A stretch of DNA of 64,000 bases, taken from contig NZ_ML703269.1 of assembly GCF_008520305.1 (NCBI RefSeq), positions 1-64,000 on the forward strand, written 5' to 3'. The notes under the pieces were generated by a model. That model was given only the letters and a program-made list of their open reading frames with translations, ran no database searches and had not been told where the DNA came from. Made by a program: the position numbers and the translations under genes. Numbering within the stretch: position 1 is the first letter of the stretch; the number at the start of each line of letters is the position of its first letter. The stretch comes from Mesorhizobium sp. SARCC-RB16n (GTDB taxonomy: Bacteria > Pseudomonadota > Alphaproteobacteria > Rhizobiales > Rhizobiaceae). Positions 47,748 through 57,877 of the stretch are shown piece after piece.

Positions 47748-49184
47748 ATGACGCCGGACCTTCTTTCCAGCCTGTCGCTCTCGACGCCCGAGCTGATCCT
47801 TGCCATCGGCGCGCTCGCGCTGCTGATGGTCGGGGCCTATTCGCGTTCCAACACCGCCAATACGGTGACCGGCCTTGCTGTCGCCGTGCTGGTAATCGCG
47901 GGCGCCTGGCTGATCTTCCACGCAGGGCAGGGCAGCGCCTATGGCAACGCCTTCGTCCAGGATTCCTTCGCCCGCTTCATGAAGGTGCTGGCGCTGGTCG
48001 GCTCGGCGGTGACGCTGGTCATGTCGATGCGCTTTGCCAAGACGGAGCGTTTCGACAAGTTCGAATATCCGGTGCTGATCCTGCTTTGCACGCTCGGCAT
48101 GATGCTGATGATCTCGGCCAACGGCATGGTCGGGCTCTATCTCGGCCTCGAACTGCAGTCGCTGGCGATCTACGTGCTGGCGGCGATCAATCGCGACAAT
48201 CTGCGTTCGACCGAGGCGGGCCTCAAATATTTCGTCCTTGGCGCGCTGTCCTCGGGCATGCTGCTCTATGGCATCAGCCTAGTCTATGGTTACACCGGCA
48301 ATGTGGGCTTCCACGAGATCGCCACGGCGCTGGGCAGCGGCGAGCGCCAGCTCGGCCTCGTCGTCGGCTTGGTTTTCGTGCTGGCCGGTCTTGCCTTCAA
48401 GATTTCCGCGGTGCCGTTCCATATGTGGACGCCCGATGTGTATGAAGGCGCGCCGACGCCGGTGACCGCCTTCCTGGCGGCCGCACCCAAGATGGCGGCG
48501 ATGGCGCTGATCGTGCGTGTCACCATGGGCGCGTTCAAGCCGATCGCCGCAGACTGGCAGCAGATCGTCGTCTTCATCTCGATCGCCTCGATGGCGCTCG
48601 GCTCCTTCGCCGCGATCGGCCAGACCAACATCAAGCGCCTGATGGCCTATTCCTCGATCGGCCACATGGGCTACGCGCTCGTCGGCCTTGCCGCCAACAG
48701 CCAGGCCGGAGTGCGCGGCGTCGCCATCTACATGCTGATCTACCTCGTGATGACGCTCGGCACCTTCGCCTTCATCCTCGCCATGCGGCGCAAGGAAGGC
48801 AATGTCGAGCAGATCAGCGATTTGGCCGGGCTTTCCTCGACCAACCCGATCATGGCGACGATCCTGACCGTCCTGATGTTCTCGCTGGCCGGCATCCCGC
48901 CGCTCGCCGGCTTCTGGGGGAAGTGGTACGTCTTCCTCGCCGCCATCAACGCCAATCTCTATGCGCTGGCGATCATCGGCGTGCTGGCCTCGGTAGTGGG
49001 CGCTTATTACTATCTGCGTATCATCAAGATCATGTGGTTCGATGAGCCTGTCGGTGGCTTCGTGCCGATGGCCAGTGAACTGCGCCTCGTGCTCGGGGTC
49101 TCCGGCGCCTTCGTGCTGTTCTATGTGCTGATCGGCGGTCCGATCGGCACCTACGCCGAAGCCGCCGCCAAGACCTTTTTCTGA
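47748..49184 (+). CDS. nuoN: NADH-quinone oxidoreductase subunit N
   Basis: A 478-residue antiporter-like subunit, the last structural nuo gene. [21 protein letters not shown] and [34 protein letters not shown] are typical. I start at ATG 47748 after the CAGGGGG ribosome site. birA follows after 4 bp. Confidence 0.98.
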   Translation: MTPDLLSSLSLSTPELILAIGALALLMVGAYSRSNTANTVTGLAVAVLVIAGAWLIFHAGQGSAYGNAFVQDSFARFMKVLALVGSAVTLVMSMRFAKTERFDKFEYPVLILLCTLGMMLMISANGMVGLYLGLELQSLAIYVLAAINRDNLRSTEAGLKYFVLGALSSGMLLYGISLVYGYTGNVGFHEIATALGSGERQLGLVVGLVFVLAGLAFKISAVPFHMWTPDVYEGAPTPVTAFLAAAPKMAAMALIVRVTMGAFKPIAADWQQIVVFISIASMALGSFAAIGQTNIKRLMAYSSIGHMGYALVGLAANSQAGVRGVAIYMLIYLVMTLGTFAFILAMRRKEGNVEQISDLAGLSSTNPIMATILTVLMFSLAGIPPLAGFWGKWYVFLAAINANLYALAIIGVLASVVGAYYYLRIIKIMWFDEPVGGFVPMASELRLVLGVSGAFVLFYVLIGGPIGTYAEAAAKTFF

Positions 49185-49188
49185 CGGG

Positions 49189-50010
49189 ATGGCATTTCGG
49201 CTGGCTCCAACCTCGGCGTCGGAAGGGTTCCGGCTCGAGGCGCATGACAGTGTCGGCTCCACCAACGCTCTGGCACTGGACCATGCCCGGGCGGGCGATC
49301 CGGGCAAGCTCTGGGTCGTTTCCAAGAAGCAGGAAAGCGGGCGTGGCCGGCGTGGCCGTGCCTGGGCAACGCCGGAAGGCAATCTGGCGGCGACGTTGCT
49401 CGTCATCACCGGCGGCGAACTTCGCCTTGCCGCGACGCTCGGCTTTGTCGCCGGGCTGGCGCTGGCCGACGCGCTCGACGCGGTGGTGCCGAAGGGCCGC
49501 ATCGCGATAGGCCTCGATGGCGCGAGCCAGGGCCAGAACCGCTTCGAGCTCAAATGGCCGAACGACGTGCTCGCCTCTGGGGCCAAGCTCGCCGGCATCC
49601 TGCTGGAATCGGCGATGCTTGACGGTGGTCGCTTCGCGGTGGCGGTGGGCATCGGCGTCAACGTGGTGGCGTACCCGCAGGATTTGCCGTATCCCGCGAC
49701 GTCACTTCATGCGTTGGGCGCGGCTTGCGATGCCGAAACCCTGTTTCTGGCGCTGTCGGATGCCTGGAGCGAGAATGCCCGCCTTTGGGACGAAGGGCGT
49801 GGCCTTGCCGCCATCAGGAAGCGTTGGCTGGCCCGCGCCGCGGGCCTTGGCGGCGAGGTTGCTGTCAGAATTGACGGCAATGTGGTGCGTGGCGTGTTCG
49901 AGACCATTGACGAGGACTGCCGTTTCGTGATCCGCGACGATGACGGGTCTGTTCTGACAGTCGCCGCCGGCGATGTGCATTTCGGCGCGGTCGGGTCCGC
50001 GCGGATTTAG
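49189..50010 (+). CDS. birA: Biotin--[acetyl-CoA carboxylase] ligase
   Basis: A 273-residue group I biotin protein ligase lacking the N-terminal HTH repressor domain. KKQESGRGRRGRAWATPEGNL is the biotinyl-AMP loop, FELKWPNDVLASGAKLAGIL the lysine-containing catalytic core; a small C-terminal SH3-like domain ends the protein. It activates biotin with ATP and attaches it to carboxylases. Placement directly after nuoN is usual in Rhizobiales and suggests cotranscription. Confidence 0.95.
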   Translation: MAFRLAPTSASEGFRLEAHDSVGSTNALALDHARAGDPGKLWVVSKKQESGRGRRGRAWATPEGNLAATLLVITGGELRLAATLGFVAGLALADALDAVVPKGRIAIGLDGASQGQNRFELKWPNDVLASGAKLAGILLESAMLDGGRFAVAVGIGVNVVAYPQDLPYPATSLHALGAACDAETLFLALSDAWSENARLWDEGRGLAAIRKRWLARAAGLGGEVAVRIDGNVVRGVFETIDEDCRFVIRDDDGSVLTVAAGDVHFGAVGSARI

Positions 50011-50020
50011 TTTTGTTTTT

Positions 50021-50068
50021 GAGCAATTCCGGACTGAAAACCGTTAGACACTTTTGCTTGAATTGCTT
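50021..50068. repeat. Small palindromic repeat upstream of RNase J
   Basis: AGCAATTC (50022-50029) is mirrored by GAATTGCT (50060-50067), with AAAA and TTTT facing each other inside. The sequence resembles another widely scattered Mesorhizobium intergenic palindrome. It lies between birA and the RNase J gene and may fold in the transcript leader. Confidence 0.5.
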
Positions 50069-50104
50069 TAACGGCTTGGCCTGAGGGCCAGGAAGGGAAA
50101 AATC

Positions 50105-51775
50105 ATGGCGAAAGCGGACAACGCCGAACTCGTCTTCGTGCCGCTCGGCGGCGTCGGCGAGATCGGCATGAACTTCGCCCTCTACGGCTACGGCCCGCCG
50201 AGCGCGCGCGAGTGGATCGTCATCGATGTCGGCGTCACCTTTCCCGACGCGGCGCATCCGGGCGTCGACCTGATCCTGCCCGACACGCGCTTCATCGAGG
50301 AGAACCTCGCCAATCTGCGCGGCATCATCATCACCCATGCGCATGAGGACCATTACGGCGCGCTGCTCGACATCTGGCCGAAGCTGAAGGCGCCGGTCTG
50401 GATGACACCGTTCAGCGCCGGGCTGCTGGAAGCCAAGCGGCAGGGCGAGCAGGGCGCGCCCAAGATCCCGCTGACGATCTACCGGGCCGGCGAAAAGTTC
50501 ACCGTCGGTCCCTTCGAGATCGAAGCCATTTCGGTGGCGCACTCCATTCCCGAACCCATGTCGCTGGCGATCACGTCGCCTGCCGGCACCGTCATCCATA
50601 CCGGCGACTGGAAGATCGATCCGGAACCGACGATCGGACCCAAGACCGACGAGGCGCGCTTCCGCGCTTATGGCGACAAGGGCGTGCTGGCGCTGATCTG
50701 CGATTCGACCAATGCGCTGCGCGAAGGCGAGTCGCCTTCGGAAGTGGCCGTGGGCGAGGGCCTGAAAGGCGTCATCCAGGCCGCCAAGGGCCGCGTCGCC
50801 GTCACCACATTTTCTTCCAATGTCGGACGCATCGTCTCGATCGCCAGGGCGGCGCGCGATGCCGGCCGCCAGTGCCTGGTGCTCGGCCGCTCGCTGAAGC
50901 GCGTCATCGATGTGGCTGACGAGCTTGGCTACATGGACGGGCTGCCGGAGTTCATCGCCGAGGAGGATTTCGGTTTCATCCCGCGCGAGAACCTGGTCAT
51001 CATCTGCACCGGCAGCCAGGGCGAGCCGCTGGCGGCGCTGGCGAAACTGTCACGCGACGAGATGAAATCGGTGTCTCTGACAGCGGGCGACACGGTGGTG
51101 TTTTCCTCGCGCACCATTCCCGGCAACGAGAAGGCGATTCTCGAAATCAAGAACCGCCTGATCGATCTCGGCATCAAGATCATCGAGGATGGCGACGCGC
51201 TGGTGCACGTTTCCGGCCATCCCCGCCGCAGTGAGCTGCGCAAGATGTATGAATGGGTGCGTCCGCAGATCGGCGTTCCCGTGCATGGCGAGGCCGCGCA
51301 TCTGGTGGCGCAGGGCTCGCTGATGTCGACCTCCGGCATCGGCCAGGTGGCGCAGGTGCGCGACGGCGACATACTGCGGCTCGCGCCAGGTCCCGCCACC
51401 ATCATCGACCAGGTGCCGTTCGGCCGCGTCTACAAGGACGGCAACCTGATCGGTACCGATCAGGCGATGGGTATTCGCGACCGGCGCAAATTGTCCTTTG
51501 CCGGTCATGTCGCGGTTAATGTCGTTCTCGACGAGAAGTATGAACTGGCGGGCGATCCCGATCTGGTCGCCATCGGCGTCGCCGAGGCCGATGCTCGTGG
51601 CGAGGCGCTCGAGGACCTGATGATCGATGCGGCCGTTGGCGCGGTCGAATCGATCCCCCGTCAGCGCCGCAAGGACCTCGACCTCGTGCAGGAGGCGGTG
51701 CGGCGCGCGGTGCGCGGTGCGGCCAACGAAGCATGGGGCAAGAAACCGCTGGTTACGGTGTTCGTCACCCGTTGA
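50105..51775 (+). CDS. rnj: Ribonuclease J
   Basis: A 556-residue metallo-beta-lactamase/beta-CASP ribonuclease. Zinc motif HAHEDHYGALL begins at His78; GDWKIDPEP and the beta-CASP CDSTNALREG and HVSGHPRRSELRKMYEWVRPQIGVPVHGEAAHL blocks are clear. RNase J is a 5'-3' exo- and endoribonuclease for rRNA maturation and mRNA turnover in alphaproteobacteria. ATG 50105 follows AGGAAGGGAAAA. Confidence 0.96.
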   Translation: MAKADNAELVFVPLGGVGEIGMNFALYGYGPPSAREWIVIDVGVTFPDAAHPGVDLILPDTRFIEENLANLRGIIITHAHEDHYGALLDIWPKLKAPVWMTPFSAGLLEAKRQGEQGAPKIPLTIYRAGEKFTVGPFEIEAISVAHSIPEPMSLAITSPAGTVIHTGDWKIDPEPTIGPKTDEARFRAYGDKGVLALICDSTNALREGESPSEVAVGEGLKGVIQAAKGRVAVTTFSSNVGRIVSIARAARDAGRQCLVLGRSLKRVIDVADELGYMDGLPEFIAEEDFGFIPRENLVIICTGSQGEPLAALAKLSRDEMKSVSLTAGDTVVFSSRTIPGNEKAILEIKNRLIDLGIKIIEDGDALVHVSGHPRRSELRKMYEWVRPQIGVPVHGEAAHLVAQGSLMSTSGIGQVAQVRDGDILRLAPGPATIIDQVPFGRVYKDGNLIGTDQAMGIRDRRKLSFAGHVAVNVVLDEKYELAGDPDLVAIGVAEADARGEALEDLMIDAAVGAVESIPRQRRKDLDLVQEAVRRAVRGAANEAWGKKPLVTVFVTR

Positions 51776-51789
51776 AAAGGGGCGGGTGC

Positions 51790-52653
51790 TCAGACGTTCA
51801 GCTGGTAGCTGACCGGAATCCAGCGAAAGGACCCACCTGTCTGCCCGACATAGCCCAGGCCCGGAAACGGCATGTGATGGCCGGCGACGAGCAGGCGTCG
51901 TTCCGCAGCCATCCTCAGCAACCGCTTGCGGGTCTCGGTTGCCTTTTCCTTGTCGTCGTCGAAATCGGCATGCCACTCCGGACGCTGGATGGACACGACA
52001 TAGTGCAGGAAAGCGTCCGACCAGATCAGCAATTGCTGGCCGCCGCTTTCGACAAGGAATGCCAAAAGCCCGGGTGAGTGGCCCGCCGCGTCGATGGCAG
52101 TGATGCCCGGCACCACTTCGTATCCAGGCGCAATGAATGTCGCGCGATCGGCGAGCCCGGTGCAGATTCGCCTGAAGAGATCACGATTGGCCAACCTGGG
52201 CGCACGCACTGCATTTCCCTCGGTCCAGAAGGCGAATTCCGCCCTGCCAAATACGTATCGCGCTCGGCTGAAGACGGGTTGGTCATTCCTGACAAGCCCA
52301 CCAATGTGGTCCGGGTGCCCGTGCGTGATGACCACCACATCGATGTCATCGGGGCCGAACCCAAGGGCTTGCAGACACTCCAGGAGTGAACTGTCCTCAT
52401 CCCCGCATCCAGTGTCGAACAGGATCTTTTCGGAACCGATGTCGATCAGCGTCGGGATGAAGCAATGCTCGTAGCGATCTGGGTCGATGAAGTTCGAGAC
52501 CGCGAGTTCGAGCACGGCGGCCGGCGGCTGTCCGGCCGCGAAGGCCGATGCAAGCTCGTCTCTGATATCGACGGCGTCGAGCAGGGCGGCTACTTTGAAC
52601 GACCCAAGATCGAAGGTGAAAACGCGGGCACGGGCAGGGCTGATTCCGGACAT
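51790..52653 (-). CDS. Metallo-beta-lactamase-fold hydrolase
   Basis: A 287-residue MBL protein: LFDTGCGDED, the zinc motif THGHPDHIGGL, DAAGHSPGLLAFLVES and WSDAF, with a second His in LVAGHHMPFPGLGY. It resembles lactonase- or esterase-like MBL proteins rather than nucleases; substrate unknown. It lies on the opposite strand within a cluster (rnj - mce - DUF1467 - proS) that is usually continuous in rhizobia, so it looks inserted. Confidence 0.85.
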   Translation of the reverse strand: MSGISPARARVFTFDLGSFKVAALLDAVDIRDELASAFAAGQPPAAVLELAVSNFIDPDRYEHCFIPTLIDIGSEKILFDTGCGDEDSSLLECLQALGFGPDDIDVVVITHGHPDHIGGLVRNDQPVFSRARYVFGRAEFAFWTEGNAVRAPRLANRDLFRRICTGLADRATFIAPGYEVVPGITAIDAAGHSPGLLAFLVESGGQQLLIWSDAFLHYVVSIQRPEWHADFDDDKEKATETRKRLLRMAAERRLLVAGHHMPFPGLGYVGQTGGSFRWIPVSYQLNV

Positions 52654-52778
52654 TTCCCTTTGTACTTTGCTGATATCAGTTGGAACAGGTGCGACAGTGC
52701 GCGCCTCCCGAATGGCTGTTGGTCTCGGTCGATTTGACGTATGACGCCAGTCATTGGACCTGGGAGAAGAGCTCGGAC

Positions 52779-53183
52779 ATGCTCGGACGGCTGAACCATG
52801 TCGCGCTTGCGGTGCCGGATTTGGCTGCCGCCGTTGCAGCTTACCGCAACACGCTCGGCGCCGAAGTGACCGAGCCGCAGGCCTTGCCGGAGCATGGTGT
52901 CACCGTGGTGTTCGTCAATGTCGGCAACGCCAAGATCGAATTGCTGGAGCCGCTTGGCGAGGGCTCGCCGATCGCGGCATTCCTGGCGAAGAATCCGTCG
53001 GGCGGCATGCACCATCTCTGCTACGAGGTCGACGACATCCTGGCCGCGCGCGACCAGCTCAAGGGCGCCGGCGCCCGCGTGCTTGGCGACGGCGATCCCA
53101 AGATCGGCGCCCATGGCAAACCGGTGCTGTTCCTGCATCCGAAGGATTTCTTCGGTACGCTGATCGAACTGGAGCAATCATGA
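52779..53183 (+). CDS. mce: Methylmalonyl-CoA epimerase
   Basis: A 134-residue vicinal-oxygen-chelate protein. LNHVALAVPDLAAAV (metal His), KIELLEPLGEGSPIAAFLAKN, GGMHHLCYEVDDI (second His) and the C-terminal LIELEQ (metal Glu) are the family pattern. It racemises (2S)/(2R)-methylmalonyl-CoA in propionate metabolism. The stop overlaps the DUF1467 start. Confidence 0.94.
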   Translation: MLGRLNHVALAVPDLAAAVAAYRNTLGAEVTEPQALPEHGVTVVFVNVGNAKIELLEPLGEGSPIAAFLAKNPSGGMHHLCYEVDDILAARDQLKGAGARVLGDGDPKIGAHGKPVLFLHPKDFFGTLIELEQS

Positions 53184-53464
53184 GCTGGGTTTCGTTCACC
53201 GCCCTGTTTTTCGCGACCTGGTGGGTGGTGCTGTTTGCCGTTCTGCCGTTCAGCGTCAAGACGCAGGAGGACGATCACGACGTGACGCTGGGCACGGTTC
53301 CGAGCGCGCCGCGCGGGCCGCATATGTTGCGTGCCGTGATCCGCACCACCATCGCGACGGCGATCCTGATGGGCATTTTCTATGGTTTGACGCACGGGCT
53401 GGGATACAGCCTCAACGACATCCCGCACATCGTGCCGGACTTCGGCCAGAGCCCAGCGAAGTAG
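53180..53464 (+). CDS. DUF1467 inner-membrane protein
   Basis: A 94-residue protein with two TM helices flanking a polar loop: SWVSFTALFFATWWVVLFAVLPF, then VKTQEDDHDVTLGTVPSAPRGPHM, then a second hydrophobic segment. This is the DUF1467 family, alphaproteobacterial and usually found after mce and before proS, as here. Function unknown. ATGA coupling to mce. Confidence 0.92.
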   Translation: MSWVSFTALFFATWWVVLFAVLPFSVKTQEDDHDVTLGTVPSAPRGPHMLRAVIRTTIATAILMGIFYGLTHGLGYSLNDIPHIVPDFGQSPAK

Positions 53465-53601
53465 AGAGCCCCGGCAACGGTGTTCCGACGAGATCGGAGC
53501 GCTGCGGATGGACTTGAGATGCAGCCCCGCCCGGCGGCCATGGGAGGCTGACGCAAGGTCATGTAGCCTGGTAATTCGCGGCGCTAACCAGATGATTGCA
53601 C

Positions 53602-53630
53602 AAAAAAAATGCAAGGCACAAGGCCTTGCA
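53602..53630 (-). terminator. Rho-independent terminator, minus strand
   Basis: On the minus strand TGCAAGGC-N5-GCCTTGCA (53630-53610) forms a perfect 8-bp stem followed by eight T (53609-53602). There is no supported minus-strand protein gene above it, so it most likely ends a non-coding RNA. Confidence 0.85.
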
Positions 53631-53750
53631 ATTAAACGCGTCCGATCTGTTTCCGGTGTCCGGCGGCAGCGAGTAACCGCGCCTAGATCGCATCCTCCCA
53701 AGACTTTGACCGCGTAGGAAGGCAGATTTGTTTCTGCCCTCTCGGTTATC
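53602..53750 (-). ncRNA. Candidate trans-acting sRNA between DUF1467 and proS
   Basis: A roughly 149-nt minus-strand transcript unit inferred from a promoter (53786-53757), an early hairpin GGCAGA-AACAAA-TCTGCC, a GC-rich middle (GCCGCCGGACACCGG), and the terminator with eight T. No convincing ORF or ribosome site is inside. Size and architecture match the rhizobial alpha-r sRNA families; I cannot assign one. It is opposite in direction to proS. Confidence 0.65.
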
Positions 53751-53756
53751 GGGGCA

Positions 53757-53786
53757 CATTAGCCTAACGGAAATGAAAATGTCACG
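53757..53786 (-). promoter_or_regulatory. Sigma-70-type promoter for the candidate sRNA
   Basis: On the minus strand CGTGAC (53786-53781) and CTAATG (53762-53757) are spaced by 18 bases, close to the rhizobial CTTGAC / CTATAT consensus. Predicted start at about 53750. Confidence 0.5.
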
Positions 53787-54117
53787 AAGAATTTTGCCTT
53801 GAAACGGGCATTCTCGTGCTGCACTGCACAATAGTGCGGCAGGCTTTGCTTTTGAAACGGACAGGCAGGGTCGACAGAGCCTTTGCGGCATGTTCGCAAT
53901 TGACGCGCGCAAAGAATTGGCGGTCAACCCCGAAGAGGTTCGGTGCGTTCCATTGTCGGCGTGGACTGATCCGGAAGCGAGGGATTCCGGGGCGGAAGGA
54001 GCTGATGTGGTGGGATGGCCGGGTTTCCATTCCGTCATGAAATCGCTATGAAGCCGGGGCAAGCAAGCCTGCGCCGCGCCGATTCTGGCGTGGACATTCT
54101 CATTCACGGACCAGTCC

Positions 54118-55446
54118 ATGCGTTTGTCGCGCTATTTCCTGCCTATCCTCAAAGAAAATCCGCGCGAGGCCGAAATCGTCTCGCATCGGCTGATGTTGCG
54201 CGCCGGCATGATCCGCCAGCAGGGGCAGGGCAGTTTTTCCTGGCTGCCGCTGGGCAAGAGGGTGCTGGACAAGGTTTGCAAGATCATCCGCGAGGAGCAG
54301 AACCGCGCCGGTGCGCTGGAGATCCTGATGCCGACCATCCAGTCGGCCGATCTGTGGCGCGAGAGCGGCCGCTACAACGACTACGGCAAGGAGATGCTGC
54401 GCATCAAGGACCGTCAGGACCGCGACATGCTCTACGGACCGACCAACGAGGAAATGGTCACCGAGATTTTTCGCGCCTACGTCAAGTCCTACAAGGACCT
54501 GCCGCTCAACCTCTACCATATCCAGTGGAAGTTCCGTGACGAGGTGCGGCCGCGCTTCGGCGTGATGCGTTCGCGCGAATTCCTGATGAAGGACGCCTAT
54601 TCCTTCGATCTCGACTTCGAGGGCGCGAGAGCCGCCTATAACAGGATGTTCGTGTCCTATCTCAGGACTTTCACCCGCATGGGCCTGCAGGCGATCCCGA
54701 TGCGGGCCGACACCGGGCCGATCGGCGGCGACCTCAGCCACGAATTCATCATCCTGGCCGATACCGGCGAAAGCCAGGTCTTCTGCCATCGCGAGTATCT
54801 GTCGCTTGCCGTGCCCGGTGCGAACACCGACTTCGCCAATGACGGCGAGATATCGGATATCGTCAAGACGTGGACGACACCTTACGCCGCCACCGACGAG
54901 ATGCATGACGAGGCGGCCTGGCAGAAGGTCCCTGAAAGCGACAAGGTTTCGGCTCGCGGCATCGAGGTCGGCCATATCTTCCACTTCGGCGAGAAATACT
55001 CCAAGCCGATGGGTGCCAAGGTGACCGGGCCCGACGGCAAGGATCATTTCGCCTCGGGCGGCTCCTACGGCATCGGCCCGTCGCGGCTGGTCGCGGCGAT
55101 CATCGAGGCAAGTCACGATGAGAACGGCATCATCTGGCCGGAAGCGGTGGCGCCGTTCGATATCGGGCTGATCAACATGAAGGCGGGCGATGCCGACTGC
55201 GACCGCGTCTGCGACGAACTCAACGCTGCCTTCACCGCCGCCGGCAAGGATGTGCTCTACGACGATACCGACCAGCGACCGGGCGGCAAATTCGCCACTG
55301 CCGACCTGATCGGCCTGCCCTGGCAAGTGATCGTCGGACCGCGCGGCGTAGCCGCCGGCGAGATCGAGATCAAGAATCGCAAGAGCGGCGAGCGGGTGAC
55401 GCTGCCGATCGCCGACGCGAAAAAACGCTTCGGTGCCGCCGCATGA
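54118..55446 (+). CDS. proS: Prolyl-tRNA synthetase (short alphaproteobacterial form)
   Basis: A 442-residue class II aminoacyl-tRNA synthetase. Motif 2 ([27 protein letters not shown]) and motif 3 ([17 protein letters not shown]) are intact, as is the GPTNEEM block. It lacks the INS editing domain of the approximately 570-residue E. coli enzyme, as expected in alphaproteobacteria, so clearance of mischarged Ala-tRNA would depend on a separate protein. Its stop overlaps lolC by ATGA. Confidence 0.97.
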   Translation: MRLSRYFLPILKENPREAEIVSHRLMLRAGMIRQQGQGSFSWLPLGKRVLDKVCKIIREEQNRAGALEILMPTIQSADLWRESGRYNDYGKEMLRIKDRQDRDMLYGPTNEEMVTEIFRAYVKSYKDLPLNLYHIQWKFRDEVRPRFGVMRSREFLMKDAYSFDLDFEGARAAYNRMFVSYLRTFTRMGLQAIPMRADTGPIGGDLSHEFIILADTGESQVFCHREYLSLAVPGANTDFANDGEISDIVKTWTTPYAATDEMHDEAAWQKVPESDKVSARGIEVGHIFHFGEKYSKPMGAKVTGPDGKDHFASGGSYGIGPSRLVAAIIEASHDENGIIWPEAVAPFDIGLINMKAGDADCDRVCDELNAAFTAAGKDVLYDDTDQRPGGKFATADLIGLPWQVIVGPRGVAAGEIEIKNRKSGERVTLPIADAKKRFGAAA

Positions 55447-56728
55447 GCGAGGCGGCGGCAGCGAGATCGGCGGGCGCCGGACCGTTCTCAATCTTCGAAC
55501 GCATGGTTGCGTGGCGCTATTTGCGCTCGCGGCGCAAGGAGACGGTGATCTCGGTGATCGCCTCGATCTCCTTTCTCGGCATCATGCTGGGCGTCGCCAC
55601 GCTGATCGTGGTCATGGCTGTGATGAACGGGTTCCGCGCCGAGCTTTTGACGCGCATCCTTGGCGTCAATGGACACCTGATCGTGCAGCCGCTCGATTCG
55701 CCGCTCGAGGACTATGCCCAAGTCGCCAGCCGCATCAACGGTGTGTCCGGGGTCAAGTACGCCATTCCACTAATCGACGGCCAGGTGCTGGCGCAAGGTA
55801 ATGTCGGCGGCGGCACCGGCGCGCTGGTGCGCGGCATCCGGGGTGAGGATCTCGGCAAGATCGCCATCGTTGCCAAAAACATCAAGCAAGGCTCGCTTGC
55901 CGATTTCGATACGGGCGAGGGCGTCGCCATCGGCAAGCGGATGGCCGAGAATCTCGGCCTGACGCTCGGCGATACCATCACCTTGATCTCGCCGGACGGT
56001 GACGTGACGCCGCTCGGAACGACGCCGCGCATGAAGGGCTACAAGATCGCGGCGATCTTCGAAGTCGGCATGTCGGAGTATGACAGCTCCATCGTCTACA
56101 TGCCGTTCTCCGAAGCGCAGCTCTATTTCAACATGGACGGCCGGGCGCAGACGATCGAGATCTATGTCGACAATCCCGATGATGTCGACGCGCTGAAGCC
56201 GAAGGTGGAAGAGGCGGCGCAACGCCCGATCGACCTTGTCGACTGGCGCCAGCGCAACGAGACCTTCTTTTCGGCCCTGCAGGTCGAGCGCAATGTCATG
56301 TTCATGATCCTGACGCTGATCGTGCTGGTGGCGGCGCTGAACATCATTTCCGGACTGATCATGCTGGTGAAGGACAAGGGGCACGACATCGCCATCCTGC
56401 GCACCATGGGCGCCTCGCGCAGCGCCATCCTGCGCATCTTCCTGATGACGGGAGCGGCAATCGGCGTGACGGGCACGCTCGCCGGCGTGCTGCTCGGCGT
56501 GTTGATCTGCACCAACATCGAATCGATCCGCCAGTTCTTCTCCTGGATGACTGGCAAGGTGCTGTTCAATCCGGAGCTCTATTTTCTCAGCCAACTGCCG
56601 GCCAAGATGGACCCGCGCGAGACGACCTATGTCATCATCATGGCACTGGCGCTGTCCTTCCTGGCAACGGTGTTTCCAGCGTGGCGGGCGGCCCGCCTCG
56701 ATCCGGTCGAAGCCTTGAGGTACGAGTA

Positions 56729-56729
<1 letters not shown>
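55443..56729 (+). CDS. lolC: Lipoprotein-releasing ABC transporter permease
   Basis: A 428-residue LolC/E-type permease: N-terminal [46 protein letters not shown], a periplasmic domain, three C-terminal TM helices with the [20 protein letters not shown] coupling motif, and [10 protein letters not shown] at the end. With LolD it extracts outer-membrane lipoproteins from the inner membrane; a single permease gene implies a homodimer (LolF-like) arrangement. ATGA overlap with proS. Confidence 0.94.
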
Positions 56730-57409
<680 letters not shown>

Positions 57410-57877
57410 GGAATCGTTTCGCTCGGGGTGTACCGCGCGGAGCTGGCTTAGAATCGCCAGTGAGCGTTTATTGCGATCAGAGTGGACGATATCGCGCTCG
57501 TCGCCACAATGAACAACCAAATTACAAGGTTGCGAGAGAGGCGTCGCCGGCGGCCTTGTCGCATACGCTTTCGCCAGCGGTCACCTTGATTTGCGCCTCC
57601 GTACTTCCCCACGTCCATCGCTCAGCAGTGCCTCAGCCCAAGAATTGTCGCCTCGGCCAAACTTTAACACAAGCGCGCTCTAATCCTGATCCTCCAGGAC
57701 TGGAAGCCTACGCCGCCGCGCCATCTGTGGCACCTCCAGTCATAACTTCGGCCGCGCATTGGATGAGATAATATTGAACCGAATCGTAGAATACTTCTTC
57801 CGAATTTAGCCGATTTACGTTGTTTACAAGCTCCAGCCCGACGCGGCCATATCAAGTCTGATCGGACCGTCGCCAGA
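57410..57877. other. AT-richer stretch without a supported gene
   Basis: About 470 bases between lolD and the LRR gene. Composition is clearly less GC-rich than the flanking operon. A 103-codon plus-strand frame (57460-57771) has no ribosome site, no fold-like pattern and a Pro/Ser/Ala-rich shadow composition. No terminator-like hairpin directly after lolD was recognised. Confidence 0.45.

Larger units (their letters stand above)
53465..54117. other. Long intergenic region before proS
   Basis: Some 650 bases with no supported protein gene. It holds the candidate sRNA (53602-53750) in its left part. A 53-codon frame at 53890-54051 reads protein-like but lacks a ribosome site. The proS promoter should lie in the right part; no clear -35/-10 pair was recognised. 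Confidence 0.45.

Noticed and set aside
53890-54051. 53-codon ORF (MFAIDARKELAVNPEEV...) upstream of proS
   Set aside because: The composition looks protein-like, but no Shine-Dalgarno and no recognisable feature; left as part of the intergenic region.
57460-57771. 103-codon ORF after lolD
   Set aside because: Pro/Ser/Ala-rich without helical or strand periodicity, no ribosome site.
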